From Spiroplasma endosymbiont of Aspidapion aeneum (lineage in GTDB: Bacteria; Bacillota_I; Bacilli_A; Mycoplasmatales; Mycoplasmataceae), in the NCBI RefSeq assembly GCF_964031045.1, contig NZ_OZ034994.1:868001-932000 (forward strand): 64,000 bases of DNA, given 5' to 3'. Every line of letters starts with the position of its first letter. Within the stretch, counting starts at the first letter, position 1. This document shows positions 33,942 through 44,961 of the stretch, piece after piece. Position numbers and translations under genes: made by a program. The notes beneath the pieces are model-generated. The model saw nothing but the letters and a program-made list of their open reading frames with translations, ran no database searches and was not told where the DNA came from.

Positions 33942-36083
33942 TTAATTTAACGCCTTAGAAGAACTTATTTTATATTTATTGTTCACAAATTCAACAACAT
34001 ATTTTTTATTTGGAAGCACCTCAGAATTTATTATTGCTCTTGCAATCATTTTCTCAATATTAGATTCAATATAACGACGTATTGATCTTGCTCCATATGT
34101 TTTATCAAAACCATTTTTTAATATATCTTCAATACAACTGTCTGAAAAACTAATTCTAAATTCTGTATTAGATTCAACCCTTTTTTCAACATCTTTTAAT
34201 TGTTTAAGGATTATTTCCTTTGCTACAGATGGAGATATTGAATTGAAGACAATTATATTGTCAATTCTATTTAGGAATTCTGGTCTTACATATTTTGAAA
34301 GTTCATCTAATACGCTTTTTTCATCAACCAATGCCCCTTCCGTTTCTAAGAGACTGCTTGCTCCAATATTTGATGTCATAATAATAATAGTATTTTTAAA
34401 ATCAACAGCTATACCCGCAGCATCTGATAATCGACCTTCATCAAGAATTTGTAATAATAAGTTTAAAATATCTGGATGTGCCTTTTCTATTTCATCAAAT
34501 AAAATAATTGAGTATGGTTGCCTTCTAACAGCTTCAGTTAAATATCCACCTTCACCAAAACCAACATACCCAGATGGAGAACCAATTAATTTGCTTGAAG
34601 AAAATTTATCCATGTATTCTGACATATCAAGACGGACAATTCTTTTCTCAGAATTAAATAGTATTTCAGCTAGAGCGCTGGCAACCTCTGTTTTACCAAC
34701 TCCCGTAGTTCCTAGGAATAGAAAACTCCCAACTGGACGCCTTGGGTCACGAATACCACTTCTACTTCTAACAATCGCATCAACAACTTTTTCGATAGCG
34801 TGATTTTGACCTTTAACACGTTTTTTCATTCTATTCTCAATAGTTTGTAACTTGTCTCGATCACTTTCAAGTAAACCATTTGCTTGTATTCCTGTTCATT
34901 TTTCAACAACATTTGCTATTTCCACACTAGTTACAGAATCTGAAACTATTTTTGAAGGCGTAAGCCCTTTTTCGTTTTGAAGTTCTTTTGTAAGTGCTGG
35001 CAATAGTGAATATCTTATCTCACCAGCTCTTTCAAATTTACCTTCCGCTTGACAGACATCTAATTCATTATTTAAACTATCAATTGTTTCTCGTAACCTT
35101 GATATTTTAGTAAGATTATTTTTCTCTTTTTCTCAAGCAAATTTCATTTTATTCTGTTGTTCTTTTAGAACAATAAGTTCTTTATCAATATCTGCTAATC
35201 TTTCTTTCGATTTAATATCTTCTTCTTTCATTAGTGCTGTTTTTTCAATTTCAAGCTGCATAACTTTTCTGTTAATTTGGTCTAATTCTGTTGGAACAGA
35301 TGTTAACTCAGTTTTTACAGTTGCACAAGCTTCATCGATTAAATCAATAGCTTTATCTGGCAAAAATCTTTCACTGATATATTTATCTGAAAGTTCCACA
35401 GCACTAACAAGTGCATTATCGTGAATTATTACTCCATGATATGTTTCAAATCTGTCTTTCAAACCACGAAGAATTGATATTGTTTCTTGAATTGTTGGCT
35501 CTGTAACCATTACTTGTTGAAATCTTCTAGCCAAAGCCGCATCTTTTTCAATATGCTTTTTATATTCCTTTAATGTTGTTGCACCAATTGTTTTAAGTTT
35601 TCCTCTTGCAAGGGCTGGTTTTAACAGGTTAGCAACATCTGTTGCTCCTTCAGAACCCTGACCTGCACCCTTTATCATATGGACCTCATCAATAAAAAGA
35701 ACCACAGATTCCTTTTCTTTTTCTAAAGCATTTATAAGTCCTCCAACTCTTTCTTCAACATCCCCAACATATCTTGCCCCACCGATTAAATCTGCAAGAT
35801 TTAATTCAAGTAAGTTAACACCGATTAAATTTGATGGAACATCACCCTTAACAATTCTTTGGGCTATTCCTTCTACAATTGCAGTTTTACCAACACCTGG
35901 ATCACCTAATAATATTGGGTTATTCTTGGTTCTTCTGCTCAATATCCTTATAACTCGAGCTATTTCATCATCTCGACCAATAATAGGGTCTATTTTCCCA
36001 ACAGCTGCTTCTGCTGTAATGTTTTTTGTGTATTTCTCAATAATCTTTTTTGGATTAGTAGGATTTCGTTCTTTAAATTCCAT
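33942..36083 (-). CDS. clpB: Disaggregase ClpB (short form without N domain)
   Basis: A 713-residue AAA+ chaperone that dissolves aggregates with DnaK. It starts directly before the first ATPase domain: Walker A GDPGVGKT at residues 60-67, Walker B VVLFIDEVHMI, then a coiled-coil middle domain (~310-400) and the second ATPase with GTTGVGKT at 458-465 and IILFDEIEKAHP. The usual ~145-residue N-terminal domain is absent, which is the common state in Mollicutes. AAAGGAGG site before the ATG. First gene of the CIRCE-controlled heat-shock operon. Confidence 0.96.
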
Positions 36084-36126
36084 AAAATTACCTCCTTTGC
36101 AATATGTATTAGTAGCTGCTAATTTA

Positions 36127-36154
36127 ATAATATACTATTTCTTAGCAATGTCAA
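36127..36154 (-). promoter_or_regulatory. Heat-shock operon promoter
   Basis: -35 consensus TTGACA (36149-36154), 16-bp spacer, -10 TATTAT (36127-36132), reading into clpB. The -35 is embedded in the CIRCE element, so HrcA binding would directly exclude RNA polymerase. Confidence 0.75.
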
Positions 36155-36168
36155 GTAAAGAGTGCCAA
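36142..36168. promoter_or_regulatory. CIRCE operator upstream of clpB-hrcA-grpE-dnaK-dnaJ
   Basis: TTAGCAATG, nine bases, GAGTGCCAA. It matches TTAGCACTC-N9-GAGTGCTAA at 7 and 8 of 9 positions in the two halves, with exact spacing. It lies about 60 bp upstream of the clpB ATG. Confidence 0.85.
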
Positions 36169-36360
36169 TTTTTTAATTTTTTTTAAAAAAATGACAAAAA
36201 AAATAGTTTTTTACAAAAATATAAATAAATTTTTTTGAAATTCACCATTATTTTAATAAAAAAAGAGTATTAACTAATCATTTTTTTAAAGTAAAAATGG
36301 TAAAAAAATGATAAAATCATTGATAGTTGAGCTAATAAATATTGTATAGAGGTGAAGATA

Positions 36361-38547
36361 ATGGGAAGTGTTAAATTTAAAATAGGTAAGAGTCGATTCT
36401 TAAGATTATTATTTAGGTCATATTTAAATAATAAAGGCATTGCTGTTGCTGTTATTTTTCTTACACTAATTGTTGTTGTTTGTTATGTTATTAATATAAA
36501 AATAATTCAATGAATGACTTCAATTATGATGTCAAAAAATATTATTGACCTAATGAACCAAATTTTCTCATCGCCAAATAATGAAGAGATAAAACATATA
36601 GCTAAAATAATGAATGCAACCGAAACTGAGACACAAACATTAATCCAGCAAATTGCTGCAATGGGAGATAAAAATCGTCAGGTAGCCTTACAAAATATTA
36701 TCCATCAATTTTTCTTTAAGGATGTTTATTATGATGGTATTGATTCTTCTAATACAGCAATTGTTTATGTAAAAATATTAGGTCTTAAAATGACATTAAC
36801 ATTGTGGTGTTACTTTATGTTTATTAATGTTGTTGTAATTGTAATATGTACATATCTTGCCTATATTTTAAGTGGTATTATTGCTCAAAGAGAAGAATGT
36901 AAATTAAGAGATAAAATATTAATTCAGTTAATGAACCAAGATATAGATTTCTTTAATAATTCAAAAATTGGAAATCTTATTAATACAGTAGTAGTTGATA
37001 CTGAAAAAATTGGAAATCAACTAAAAATTGCTCCTATCATCTTTATTCAAGTGGTTATGACAACAATTGGTGCCATATCAATAATGATGTCAATCGATTA
37101 TCAATTATGTTTGATCACAATTTCTTTACTAACTATTGCTATTTTAATTGTTATTGGCATTATGAAGCTAACATCTAGAGCAACAAATACGATAGAAGAT
37201 ATCAAGGATGATATTAACAATGAGGTTTCTGAGAAGTTGTTTACAATGAAGCTTGTAAAATCAAGTGGTACTTGAACAAATGAAAAAGAACACTACAGAA
37301 AACTAAATAAAGAAGTTGTTAAACATAGTGTTAAAATTCTAACCTTAAAAGAAATAGTAACTGCTATATTAATCGGTGCAATCGGTAGTTTTGTAATGTC
37401 ATCAATTGTTTTTGGAGTTTTCCTATATAGTTCGCAGGTACAGGTACTTTTAACAAAAATGACAGCATTTACAACAGGAGTTCTTGTTATGACCTTGCCA
37501 TTTCTACAATTAAACCAAATAGCAGCGTCAATAAATGAGGTAGAAAATTCAGTTCTTAATTATGAGGAAATTACAGAGACTGATATTCATATTGATAAAC
37601 TGGGTGGAAAAAGAATCGTTGGATATCCAAAAGTAATTGAATTTAAGAAAGTGAGTTTCGCTTTTCCAGATGCACCTACTGAATTCTATATTAAGAATTT
37701 AAATATTTCACTTGAACGTGGAAAAAAATATGCCTTTGTTGGTAAATCTGGCTGTGGTAAATCTACAATTGTTAAGCTTTTATTAAGATTTTATGACCCA
37801 ACATTTGGAAAAATAAATATAAATTACATTGGCCGTCCACAAAATATCGATGCAAATGATATCGCCGAGGAAATGGGACTATATTTTAAAAAGGAAAAGA
37901 AGGAGAAAAAGAAAAAAATTAATATAAATGAATACGAGGTTAAAAGCACATTTATTTCAAAAGATAAAAATGAAAATAATAATATTGACGCAGAACATGT
38001 TATTGATTTAAAAGATGTAGAGTTGGCTGGCTGAATATCACGAGTGGGATACGTAGCTCAAGAACCAAAAATATTATCTGGAACATTTTGAGATAACGTT
38101 AGATACACACGAGAAGATATATCAGATTTTGAAATTGTAGAAGCATGTAAGAAGGCAAAAATACATGAATTTATTCTTAGCCTACCTCAAAAATATAATA
38201 CAATCTTAGCAGAACAAGGTTCACAACTATCAGGTGGTCAAAAACAACGCCTTGTTATTGCAAGAATGTTTGCGAAAGACCCAGAAATATTGCTTTTAGA
38301 TGAGGCAACTAGCGCACTTGATAGTGTTGTTGAGAAGCAAATCCAAAAAGAATTAGATCAATTAATGGTTGGTAGAACAACAGTAGCGATAGCTCATAGA
38401 TTAGATACAATTAAGGATTTTGATAAAATTTTTGTTCTTGAACCTAAAAAAGGAATTGTCCAAGAAGGAACATTTAATGAATTAATAGCAAAAGAAGGAA
38501 TATTCTTAAACCTTTATAAACATCAAGAAAGTCCATTGGAGAAATAA
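36361..38547 (+). CDS. ABC exporter half-transporter 1 with unusual NBD insertion
   Basis: A 728-residue fused TMD-NBD exporter subunit. TM1 (~20-43) is followed by a ~95-residue extracytoplasmic loop before TM2 (~140-165), much longer than in typical MsbA/LmrCD exporters. The NBD has Walker A GKSGCGKST (~461), LSGGQKQRL and Walker B LLLDEATSALD. Between Walker A and the Q-loop (GYVAQEP, ~563) there is an insertion of roughly 55-60 residues, Lys/Asn/Glu-rich, absent in the partner. GAGGTGA site precedes the ATG. The partner starts 2 nt downstream, implying a heterodimer. Confidence 0.92.
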
Positions 38548-38549
38548 GT

Positions 38550-40520
38550 ATGCAAGCAGATGAAATATTTGAATATAATCAACAACGACGTACTCATCAA
38601 CTTATTTTTTTAGTTATGAACTCATTAATAAAAAAATGATACTTGACAATTCCTACTTTTTTCTTTGCAACAATAACTGTTATTTTATTAGTTGAAAATA
38701 TTTATATAACAAACAAGATTTCCGCACTTTTAATAAGTCAGAATTTTGCTGATGTATTTAAAGATAAACAATCACTTGCTAAAATACTACTCTCAGGAAG
38801 TGTTATTGATCCGATAAAATTTGATAAATATTATTCTCAAATTATTTCCCATGGTGGAAAAATTGGGGCAAATACTGTACAAGAATTAGTTCAAAGATAT
38901 TATTATAGTGATGTTACTATCCAAGATGTCAATGGAAATTGATATTTACGAGCACCAATAAATATATTTGGTACTACATGCAACTTCACCGCTAAGCAAT
39001 ATAGCGCACTTATTGCTGTTGATCTATGTTTTGTTATCGTTTCAACATATCTTACATATTTAATGACAAGTATTCTTTCAGAAACAGAAAAAGCTAGATA
39101 TAAAAATAGACTTATTGCAAAAATAATCGATCAAGATATTCATTACATAAATCATAACAAAATATCAAACTTAATTTCAACTGTTGTAGAACATACAGAA
39201 ACATTTGCAAATAACCTTAGATTGGCTCCAGTTTTATTTTATCAGGCTACATTGACATTTATATTATCAAGTCTGATTATGTTAGATATAGATAGCTACA
39301 TGAGTTTCATAATTGGGGGTCTATTAGTTGGTATCGTTGGTATTGTTGGTATTGTATTATTAGTTAAAAAATATGCAACAAGATCGATAGTTAAGTCAAA
39401 ACATAAAGGTGACACATATATTGCTGAAAAATTAAAATCAATGACTCTTGTTAAATCAAGTGGTTCATGAATTAGGGAAACAAAATTCTTAAGAACTTTG
39501 AATAGAAATATCTCAATTAAGACTAAGAAAAATTTACCATTAACTGAATTGCTTTCAGCTGCTACTATTGGGGGTATTGGAACATTTGTTATGTCCTCTA
39601 TTATTATTGGTATATTTAATTATATAAATGATATTAAAACTCTCCTAAGTGTTATGACATCGTTTACCACTGCATCATTAGTAATTACACTTCCAATATT
39701 GCAACTAAACGCTGTGTTTCCAGAATTGCAAAAAAGTGAGATTGCAGCATGTGAAATGGATAGAATACTAAGAAGTAAAATATCAATCTCTAAAAAAGGA
39801 GGTATTGAGTTTAAAACCCTTAAAAAGTCTATTCAAATGAAGAATATATCATTCGCTTATCCAGACAAACCTAATGAGTATTATATTGAAAATTTATCCT
39901 TTAATTTTGAAAAAGGGAAAAGATATGCATTTATAGGGCGAACTGGTAGTGGAAAGTCATCAATAGCTAAACTTTTATTAAGATTCTATGACCCTTCAAA
40001 GGGAAAAGTATTAATTGATGGCATAAATTTAAAAGAATATGAGCTTAAAAGTTGATTGTGAAAAGTGGGATATGTTGAACAAGAACCTCAGATTTTATCA
40101 GGTTCAATATATGAAAATATTAGATATGTTAAACAAGATGTAACAGATGAACAAATTGAAAATGCATGCAAGAAAGCGAAGATACATGATTTTATTCTTT
40201 CTCTTCCAGATCAATACAACACAGTTTTATTTGAAGGTGGAGCACAATTATCTGGTGGACAAAAACAAAGGCTAGTAATTGCAAGAATATTTGTTAAAGA
40301 CCCAGAAGTTCTTATTCTTGATGAACCAACATCAGCATTAGATAATATTGTTGAGAGTGAGATTCAAGAAGAGTTGGAAAAACTAATGGTTGGTAGAACT
40401 ACTATTGCCATAGCCCATAGACTTAATACAATAAAAAACTTTGACCAAATCTATATGTTAGATTACAAAAAAGGAGTGGTTAAACAAGGTACTTTTGAAC
40501 AAATGAGTAAATTAACATAA
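38550..40520 (+). CDS. ABC exporter half-transporter 2
   Basis: A 656-residue TMD-NBD subunit, the probable heterodimer partner of the preceding protein. It also has an enlarged TM1-TM2 extracytoplasmic loop (~95 residues), then four further helices. The NBD is canonical: Walker A GRTGSGKSS near 463, Q-loop GYVEQEP near 507, LSGGQKQRL and LILDEPTSALD. Both partners keep the catalytic Glu, unlike many heterodimeric exporters with one degenerate site. The ATG sits 2 nt past the previous stop with GGAGAAA upstream. Cargo unknown. Confidence 0.92.
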
Positions 40521-40523
40521 TGA

Positions 40524-40733
40524 ATGTTGATTTTTGACCATTATAATATTATATGGTTAGGAATCTACATTTTTTTTATAAAAAAGACTAAATTTGCTAA
40601 AAATAATATATATCACATATTAAAGGTGTATAATAAATATATGAAATACAATTTTGACACAACATTAACAAATACAAAAGCGATCTACGAAGCTATTATA
40701 GTAGATTATTTTCTTATTGAGTTGGTTGGTTAA
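40524..40733 (+). CDS. Possible small membrane protein downstream of the exporter
   Basis: A 69-residue frame starting 3 nt after the exporter stop, with one hydrophobic stretch (IIWLGIYIFFI). There is no convincing ribosome binding site, and the rest is unremarkable. It ends before the shared terminator at 40766, so it would be part of the exporter mRNA. It may be chance coding in AT-rich sequence; listed at low confidence. Confidence 0.3.
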   Translation: MLIFDHYNIIWLGIYIFFIKKTKFAKNNIYHILKVYNKYMKYNFDTTLTNTKAIYEAIIVDYFLIELVG

Positions 40734-40765
40734 TTTATAATTCATTTTAATAAATTAATATATTT

Positions 40766-40803
40766 AAAAAAAAGACTAACCAATAATGGTTAGTCTTTTT
40801 TTT
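40766..40803. terminator. Strong bidirectional terminator of the exporter operon
   Basis: A 16-bp perfect stem with a six-base AATAAT loop, arms AAAAAAAAGACTAACC and its complement. It terminates the plus-strand ABC exporter unit. Confidence 0.9.
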
Positions 40804-40913
40804 AAAAAACTGAAAGGATGTGATTGATAGGAAAATATAATATTTACTGAATAAAATGATACAAATTATGAGAATAAAACACAAAAAAATCATATATTAT
40901 TGTAAAATATTTT

Positions 40914-40942
40914 AAAATGACAAATTTATATTTGGTCATTTT
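40914..40942 (-). terminator. Terminator of the 40947-41672 gene
   Basis: A hairpin with AAAATGA / TCATTTT outer arms and CAAAT / ATTTG inner arms, starting 5 nt after the stop codon. Confidence 0.65.
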
Positions 40943-40946
40943 TTTT

Positions 40947-41672
40947 CTAGTGAAATAATTTTCCATCAACATTTTCCATTGCTTCCTTATTTTTATCAAA
41001 AATAATCATTTCAATACCAATAAGTAAATATTTATACCTTAAAGCAAATAAATTAATAAATAATTCAAAATTATCAAATTTATTTTTTAAGCTCTTTATT
41101 TCCTCAAAATAATTGAATAATATGTCTCTATACATTTCTTCTCTCAATGATTTCTTTGAGAATTCAATATCATCATTAAGAGAGAAATTATTAAGTTCAA
41201 AAATAAAATTTCTTAATTCCGTTTCAACAATATTGTAATTACTTTCAACAAGTGTTGTAAAGATATTGTTTATACAATTAATGTCTTTAATATTATAATA
41301 ATTCTTGTCACATATATCTAAATTTCTTATTTCACAATCATTCAGAACTAATAATAATATTTGTAACTTAACAATTAGATAAAAACGTACAAAAACCTTA
41401 ACCTCTGAGTCCTCATTATATATTTGATAAACCTCTCTTCTAACCAAATATCTTTTTATTTCATTAAAGATTATGTAAAAATCTTTTTTTAATATAAATT
41501 TTTTTTCTAATGTTTCTATATATTCATCTCAATTAAAATTTTCTGGATTATCTCTTATAACCTTTGCAAGTTCTACCAAGACATCAATAACAGATTTTTT
41601 TACCCAGGTTCCAGCTGAATAGTATTCAAGAAAACTATAAACGTTTTCATCACTAATAGACATTGTTTTCAT
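40947..41672 (-). CDS. Helical protein, hypothetical
   Basis: A 241-residue, mostly alpha-helical protein with no membrane segment, signal peptide or motif that I recognise. It is rich in Asn, Ile, Glu and aromatic residues (ENVYSFLEYYSAGTW at the start; EEIKSLKNKFDNFELFIN late). Trp occurs as both TGG and TGA. Start 41672 is preceded by AAAGGG; an internal ATG at 41663 is possible. It shows the same size and composition as the proteins at 51073 and 56215, but I cannot demonstrate relationship. Confidence 0.7.
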
Positions 41673-41769
41673 ATTCTATCTGCCCTTTCTAAAGATTTAT
41701 GATATTTCTATCTATAAATATATACACAGATAAATTAAATTTAATGCTTATTATAAAAATAATTTAATA

Positions 41770-42867
41770 TTAAATAAAATCTATTAATATTGAATTTAAG
41801 ATTTCATAACCCCTTTCAGAACACTTTAAAAAATTATCTTTAAATACCAAGAGACCGTTATTTAAATTCTTTTGAATTGCATCATAGAAATAATATCATA
41901 TTTTTTCATTTGTACCTGTCATTTCTATTCCAGATATTAACCTTAAACCCATCATCACTTTGTTAAAGTAATGTTCTTTTATTGATAATTCCTCAAACTT
42001 TTTATTATAAGACATAATATTATTTATATTTCTAGTTAGGAAATATTTATTACCAATGTACTCATATCCACTTGCTCCAAATCCAACACCGGCAAACATA
42101 TTACACATTCAATAACCTATATTATGGAGTGATTCTTTATTATCTAAAGTATAATTAGATATTTCATAACGCCTATATTTCAACTTTTTGAGTCCATTGT
42201 TAACAATACTATCAAAAAAAATGTCGTTTTCTGGTAGACTTTTTTTTATTTTCCCCCAAATTGAGTTTTCTTTTAATATTAAAGAGTACCAAGAAATATG
42301 ATTTGGTCTTATTTTGTTAATATATTCTAAATCTGTTTTAATATCTAAATCTGTTTGGCCATAGATATTATATATAAGATCTATAGAAATATTCTGAAAA
42401 CCCAAAGATCTTGCGATGTTAATTGATTTAATTGATTGATCGATATTATGCTCACGACCTATACTTTTTAGTAAATTATTATTAAAACTTTGACAACCTA
42501 TACTTAAACGATTAACATTATACCTTTTCAATAATTTTAATTTTTCAATATTCATACTTTCGGGATTTAGCTCAATTGTAAATTCCCTAACATTTTTAAA
42601 TTTAAATAGATAATTAAGTAATATTTCCAATTCGTTAGATTCAAGACAACTCGGTGTGCCACCACCAATATATATAGTTTCTATTTCATTTAACCTATCT
42701 TTATAAGCATCTAATTCATCTATAAGCAAAAAAAGATATTTCATAACATCTTTTTTATTTTTGGGTAAAATTTGCTTCACAAAATCACAATAATAACATA
42801 TCTTGCTACAAAATGGGATGTGAATATACAAATGCTTAAGGTTTTCTCCCAAAGAAATGTCCAACAT
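41770..42867 (-). CDS. hemW: HemW-like radical SAM protein (coproporphyrinogen oxidase family)
   Basis: A 365-residue radical SAM protein. The cluster-binding Cys are C20, C24 and C27 in CSKICYYC, followed by the SAM-binding YIGGGTPSCL and LSIGCQSF motifs and C-terminal GVGFGASGYEY. These match the HemW/HemN-like family, which binds heme rather than making it in other bacteria. Mollicutes have no heme pathway, so its role is unclear. Start 42867 is chosen for its GGAGGA site; it overlaps the upstream gene by 32 nt. Fe-S cluster use implies a cluster assembly system elsewhere. Confidence 0.85.
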
Positions 42868-44437
42868 TTTTAAGGAATCCTCCATTTTCGCCTTTATTGA
42901 CAATTTTCTTTGTTCTTTTAGAAACAAAATAAATTATAAAGAACAATATAAACAAAATAGCTAAAAAGATAATTAATAAAATAAGACATATTTTGTTAGC
43001 TTTTTTTCTTAATAAATTAATTTCATCTTGGTCAATAATTTCTGCTTGATATAGACTTATAATATTTTGTTTACGCATTCTAGCATCTACAATTGTGTAA
43101 ATTTGCAATATTAATGTTCCAACTAAAAAAATAACATTGATCAAAACTTGTTGGTCCCTATTGAAATAATATACAGGTGGTTTAATATCCATTCAAAAAA
43201 ATGAAACTAATAGTCTTCCAGTTTGGGAATCATATTTTGATTGGTCATTTAGCCAACATAAAATTCATACACTAATTCCACCAATTACATAGACTGAAAA
43301 ACTTATTCAATTTATATATATATCCCTTGTTGATAATTTTTTATAATTTCTTTTAATAAAATAAGGAACGTAAATTTTACCAAAATTCATAGCATCTTTT
43401 TTACATTTATTAATATTTGATACAAGAAGTGAATAGTCAGTTGATGCAAATCCTAGCGTTAGAAATGATAAAATACCAACAAAAGATAATAATAATCAAC
43501 CCACCGATGGCGAAGAATTTACGCCACCCAATTCAATATTTAAAAGATGAATTATTTCATGTTTTTTTCATAAAACTATGTTAGATAAGAAATACGAGAA
43601 AAATAGAATTCCAATTACCGCCAAAATTGAAACCCTTATTTTTTCACACCGAACCTCTTTTTGAAGTTCCTTTGGAAGTTTACCTTTTGTTACAAACTTA
43701 TCTCCAAATTGTATTTTAGCATATTCTTTTTGTATTTGTATCTCTGGGCTATTTAATATGGTTTCTTCATTAATAATATTTGGCCCATTTTGAAACATTG
43801 ACTGTTGATATGGGTTATTGAATTGAAATTGGTTTTGTTGGGGTTGATATGGGTTATTGAATTGAGGTTGGTTTTGTTGGGGTTGATATGGGTTATTGAA
43901 TTGAGGTTGATATGGGTTATTGAATTGAGGTTGGTTTTGTTGGGGTTGATATGGGTTATTGAATTGAGGTTGGTTTTGTTGGGGTTGATATGGGTTATTG
44001 AATTGAGGTTGGTTTTGTTGGGGTTGATATGGGTTATTGAATTGAGGTTGGTTTTGTTGGGGTTGATATGGGTTATTGAATTGAGGTTGGTTTTGTTGGG
44101 GTTGATATGGGTTATTGAATTGAGGTTGGTTTTGTTGGGGTTGATATGGGTTATTGAATTGAGGTTGGTTTTGTTGGGGTTGATATGGGTTATTGAATTG
44201 AGGTTGGTTTTGTTGGGGTTGATATGGGTTATCTCTAAAAATGGCATTATTTTCAGCACCTAAAGCACCATATTGTTCGATATCGTCAAAATTTCCAGCT
44301 CCAGCATATGTTAAGGGATTATTAGTTTTATTTTTTACACCCATAATTTCATCATTAACTAAAGGGATATTTCCAAATTCAGAATCATTATTAGATTCAT
44401 TTCTAAATATATTTGATTTATTTCTAAATATACCCAT
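42836..44437 (-). CDS. Membrane protein with long Pro/Gln/Asn repeat domain
   Basis: A 533-residue protein. Residues ~1-65 are polar. Residues ~68-220 consist of a 13-residue repeat NPYQPQQNQPQFN, about ten full copies plus one shortened 8-residue unit. The C-terminal half has about five membrane helices (e.g. VSILAVIGILFFSYFLSNIVL and ICLILLIIFLAILFILFFIIY) ending in a basic tail. The repeat is probably cytoplasmic and disordered, like proline-rich parts of Mollicutes cytoskeletal or adhesion-organelle proteins (analogy only). GAGGGG site before the ATG. It follows a small membrane protein by 24 nt. Confidence 0.8.
43801..44235. repeat. 39-bp minisatellite inside the repeat protein gene
   Basis: About ten near-identical 39-bp units encode NPYQPQQNQPQFN; one unit is shortened to 24 bp (near 43900). 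Copies in the middle appear identical to each other, and only the outermost copies have drifted. This pattern suggests recent expansion by slippage or recombination, and copy number may vary between strains without frameshift. Confidence 0.95.
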
Positions 44438-44461
44438 AAATAGCCCCTCACTTTAGTAATT

Positions 44462-44716
44462 TTATGACTTATATATTCTTTTAATTTTTCCAATTTCTAT
44501 TTCATAATCTTTGCGGAGTTTAAGAAATTTGGTTTCCCCTAAATAATTTAATGATATTTCTTCTTTATTACGTTTAGCTTGTTTAACTATTGCTCAAAAA
44601 TACAAAATTATTGTTATTATTAAGACAACAACAAAAGATAAAATTATATATAACAATTTAAGATTAAGATCCAGTAATTGGAAATACTCTGTGATAAATA
44701 ACATACCCTTATCCAT
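44462..44716 (-). CDS. Small single-helix membrane protein, leaderless
   Basis: An 84-residue protein missed if TGA is read as stop (Trp near residue 42). One membrane helix spans residues ~20-42 (LYIILSFVVVLIITIILYFW), followed by a basic cytoplasmic tail ending KIKRIYKS. The ATG lies 6 nt after an extended -10 TGGTATAAT with no ribosome binding site, so the mRNA is probably leaderless; a second ATG at 44704 with a weak AAGGG is the alternative. It heads a unit with the repeat membrane protein and hemW. Confidence 0.7.
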
Positions 44717-44722
44717 ATATAT

Positions 44723-44731
44723 ATTATACCA
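44723..44731 (-). promoter_or_regulatory. Extended -10 promoter for leaderless small gene
   Basis: TGGTATAAT on the minus strand; only ATATAT separates it from the ATG at 44716. No good -35 is seen, as expected for extended -10 promoters. Confidence 0.6.
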
Positions 44732-44961
44732 TTTTTGGCTAAAAAAATCCACAATTATAAAATTAAATATATTATCAAAAATCCAGATTAACTCGCCAAC
44801 TTAAAGTTAGTTTTTCTACCAAAGTCGTTATTGAATAAATGTATATAATATATCTTAGTAAAATGGATAAATTTCTTCTTATATAATAAATATATTATTG
44901 AATAAATTAACTACTGTAAAAGTGATTGTAAAGTAATTTTGAGCTGATATGCTTACAATCA

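Noticed and set aside
36361-40520. That the ABC pair is a peptidase-containing bacteriocin exporter.
   Set aside because: There is no C39 peptidase domain or adjacent precursor peptide; the extra length is in extracytoplasmic loops and an NBD insertion.
43805-44263. Long open frames on the plus strand and a second minus-strand frame across the 39-bp repeat array (WVIELRLVLLGL-type and NPNKTNLNSITHI-type repeats).
   Set aside because: A 39-bp repeat without stop codons is open in several frames automatically. There is no start signal or conserved protein, and the PQQNQPQFN frame continues into a membrane domain on both sides.
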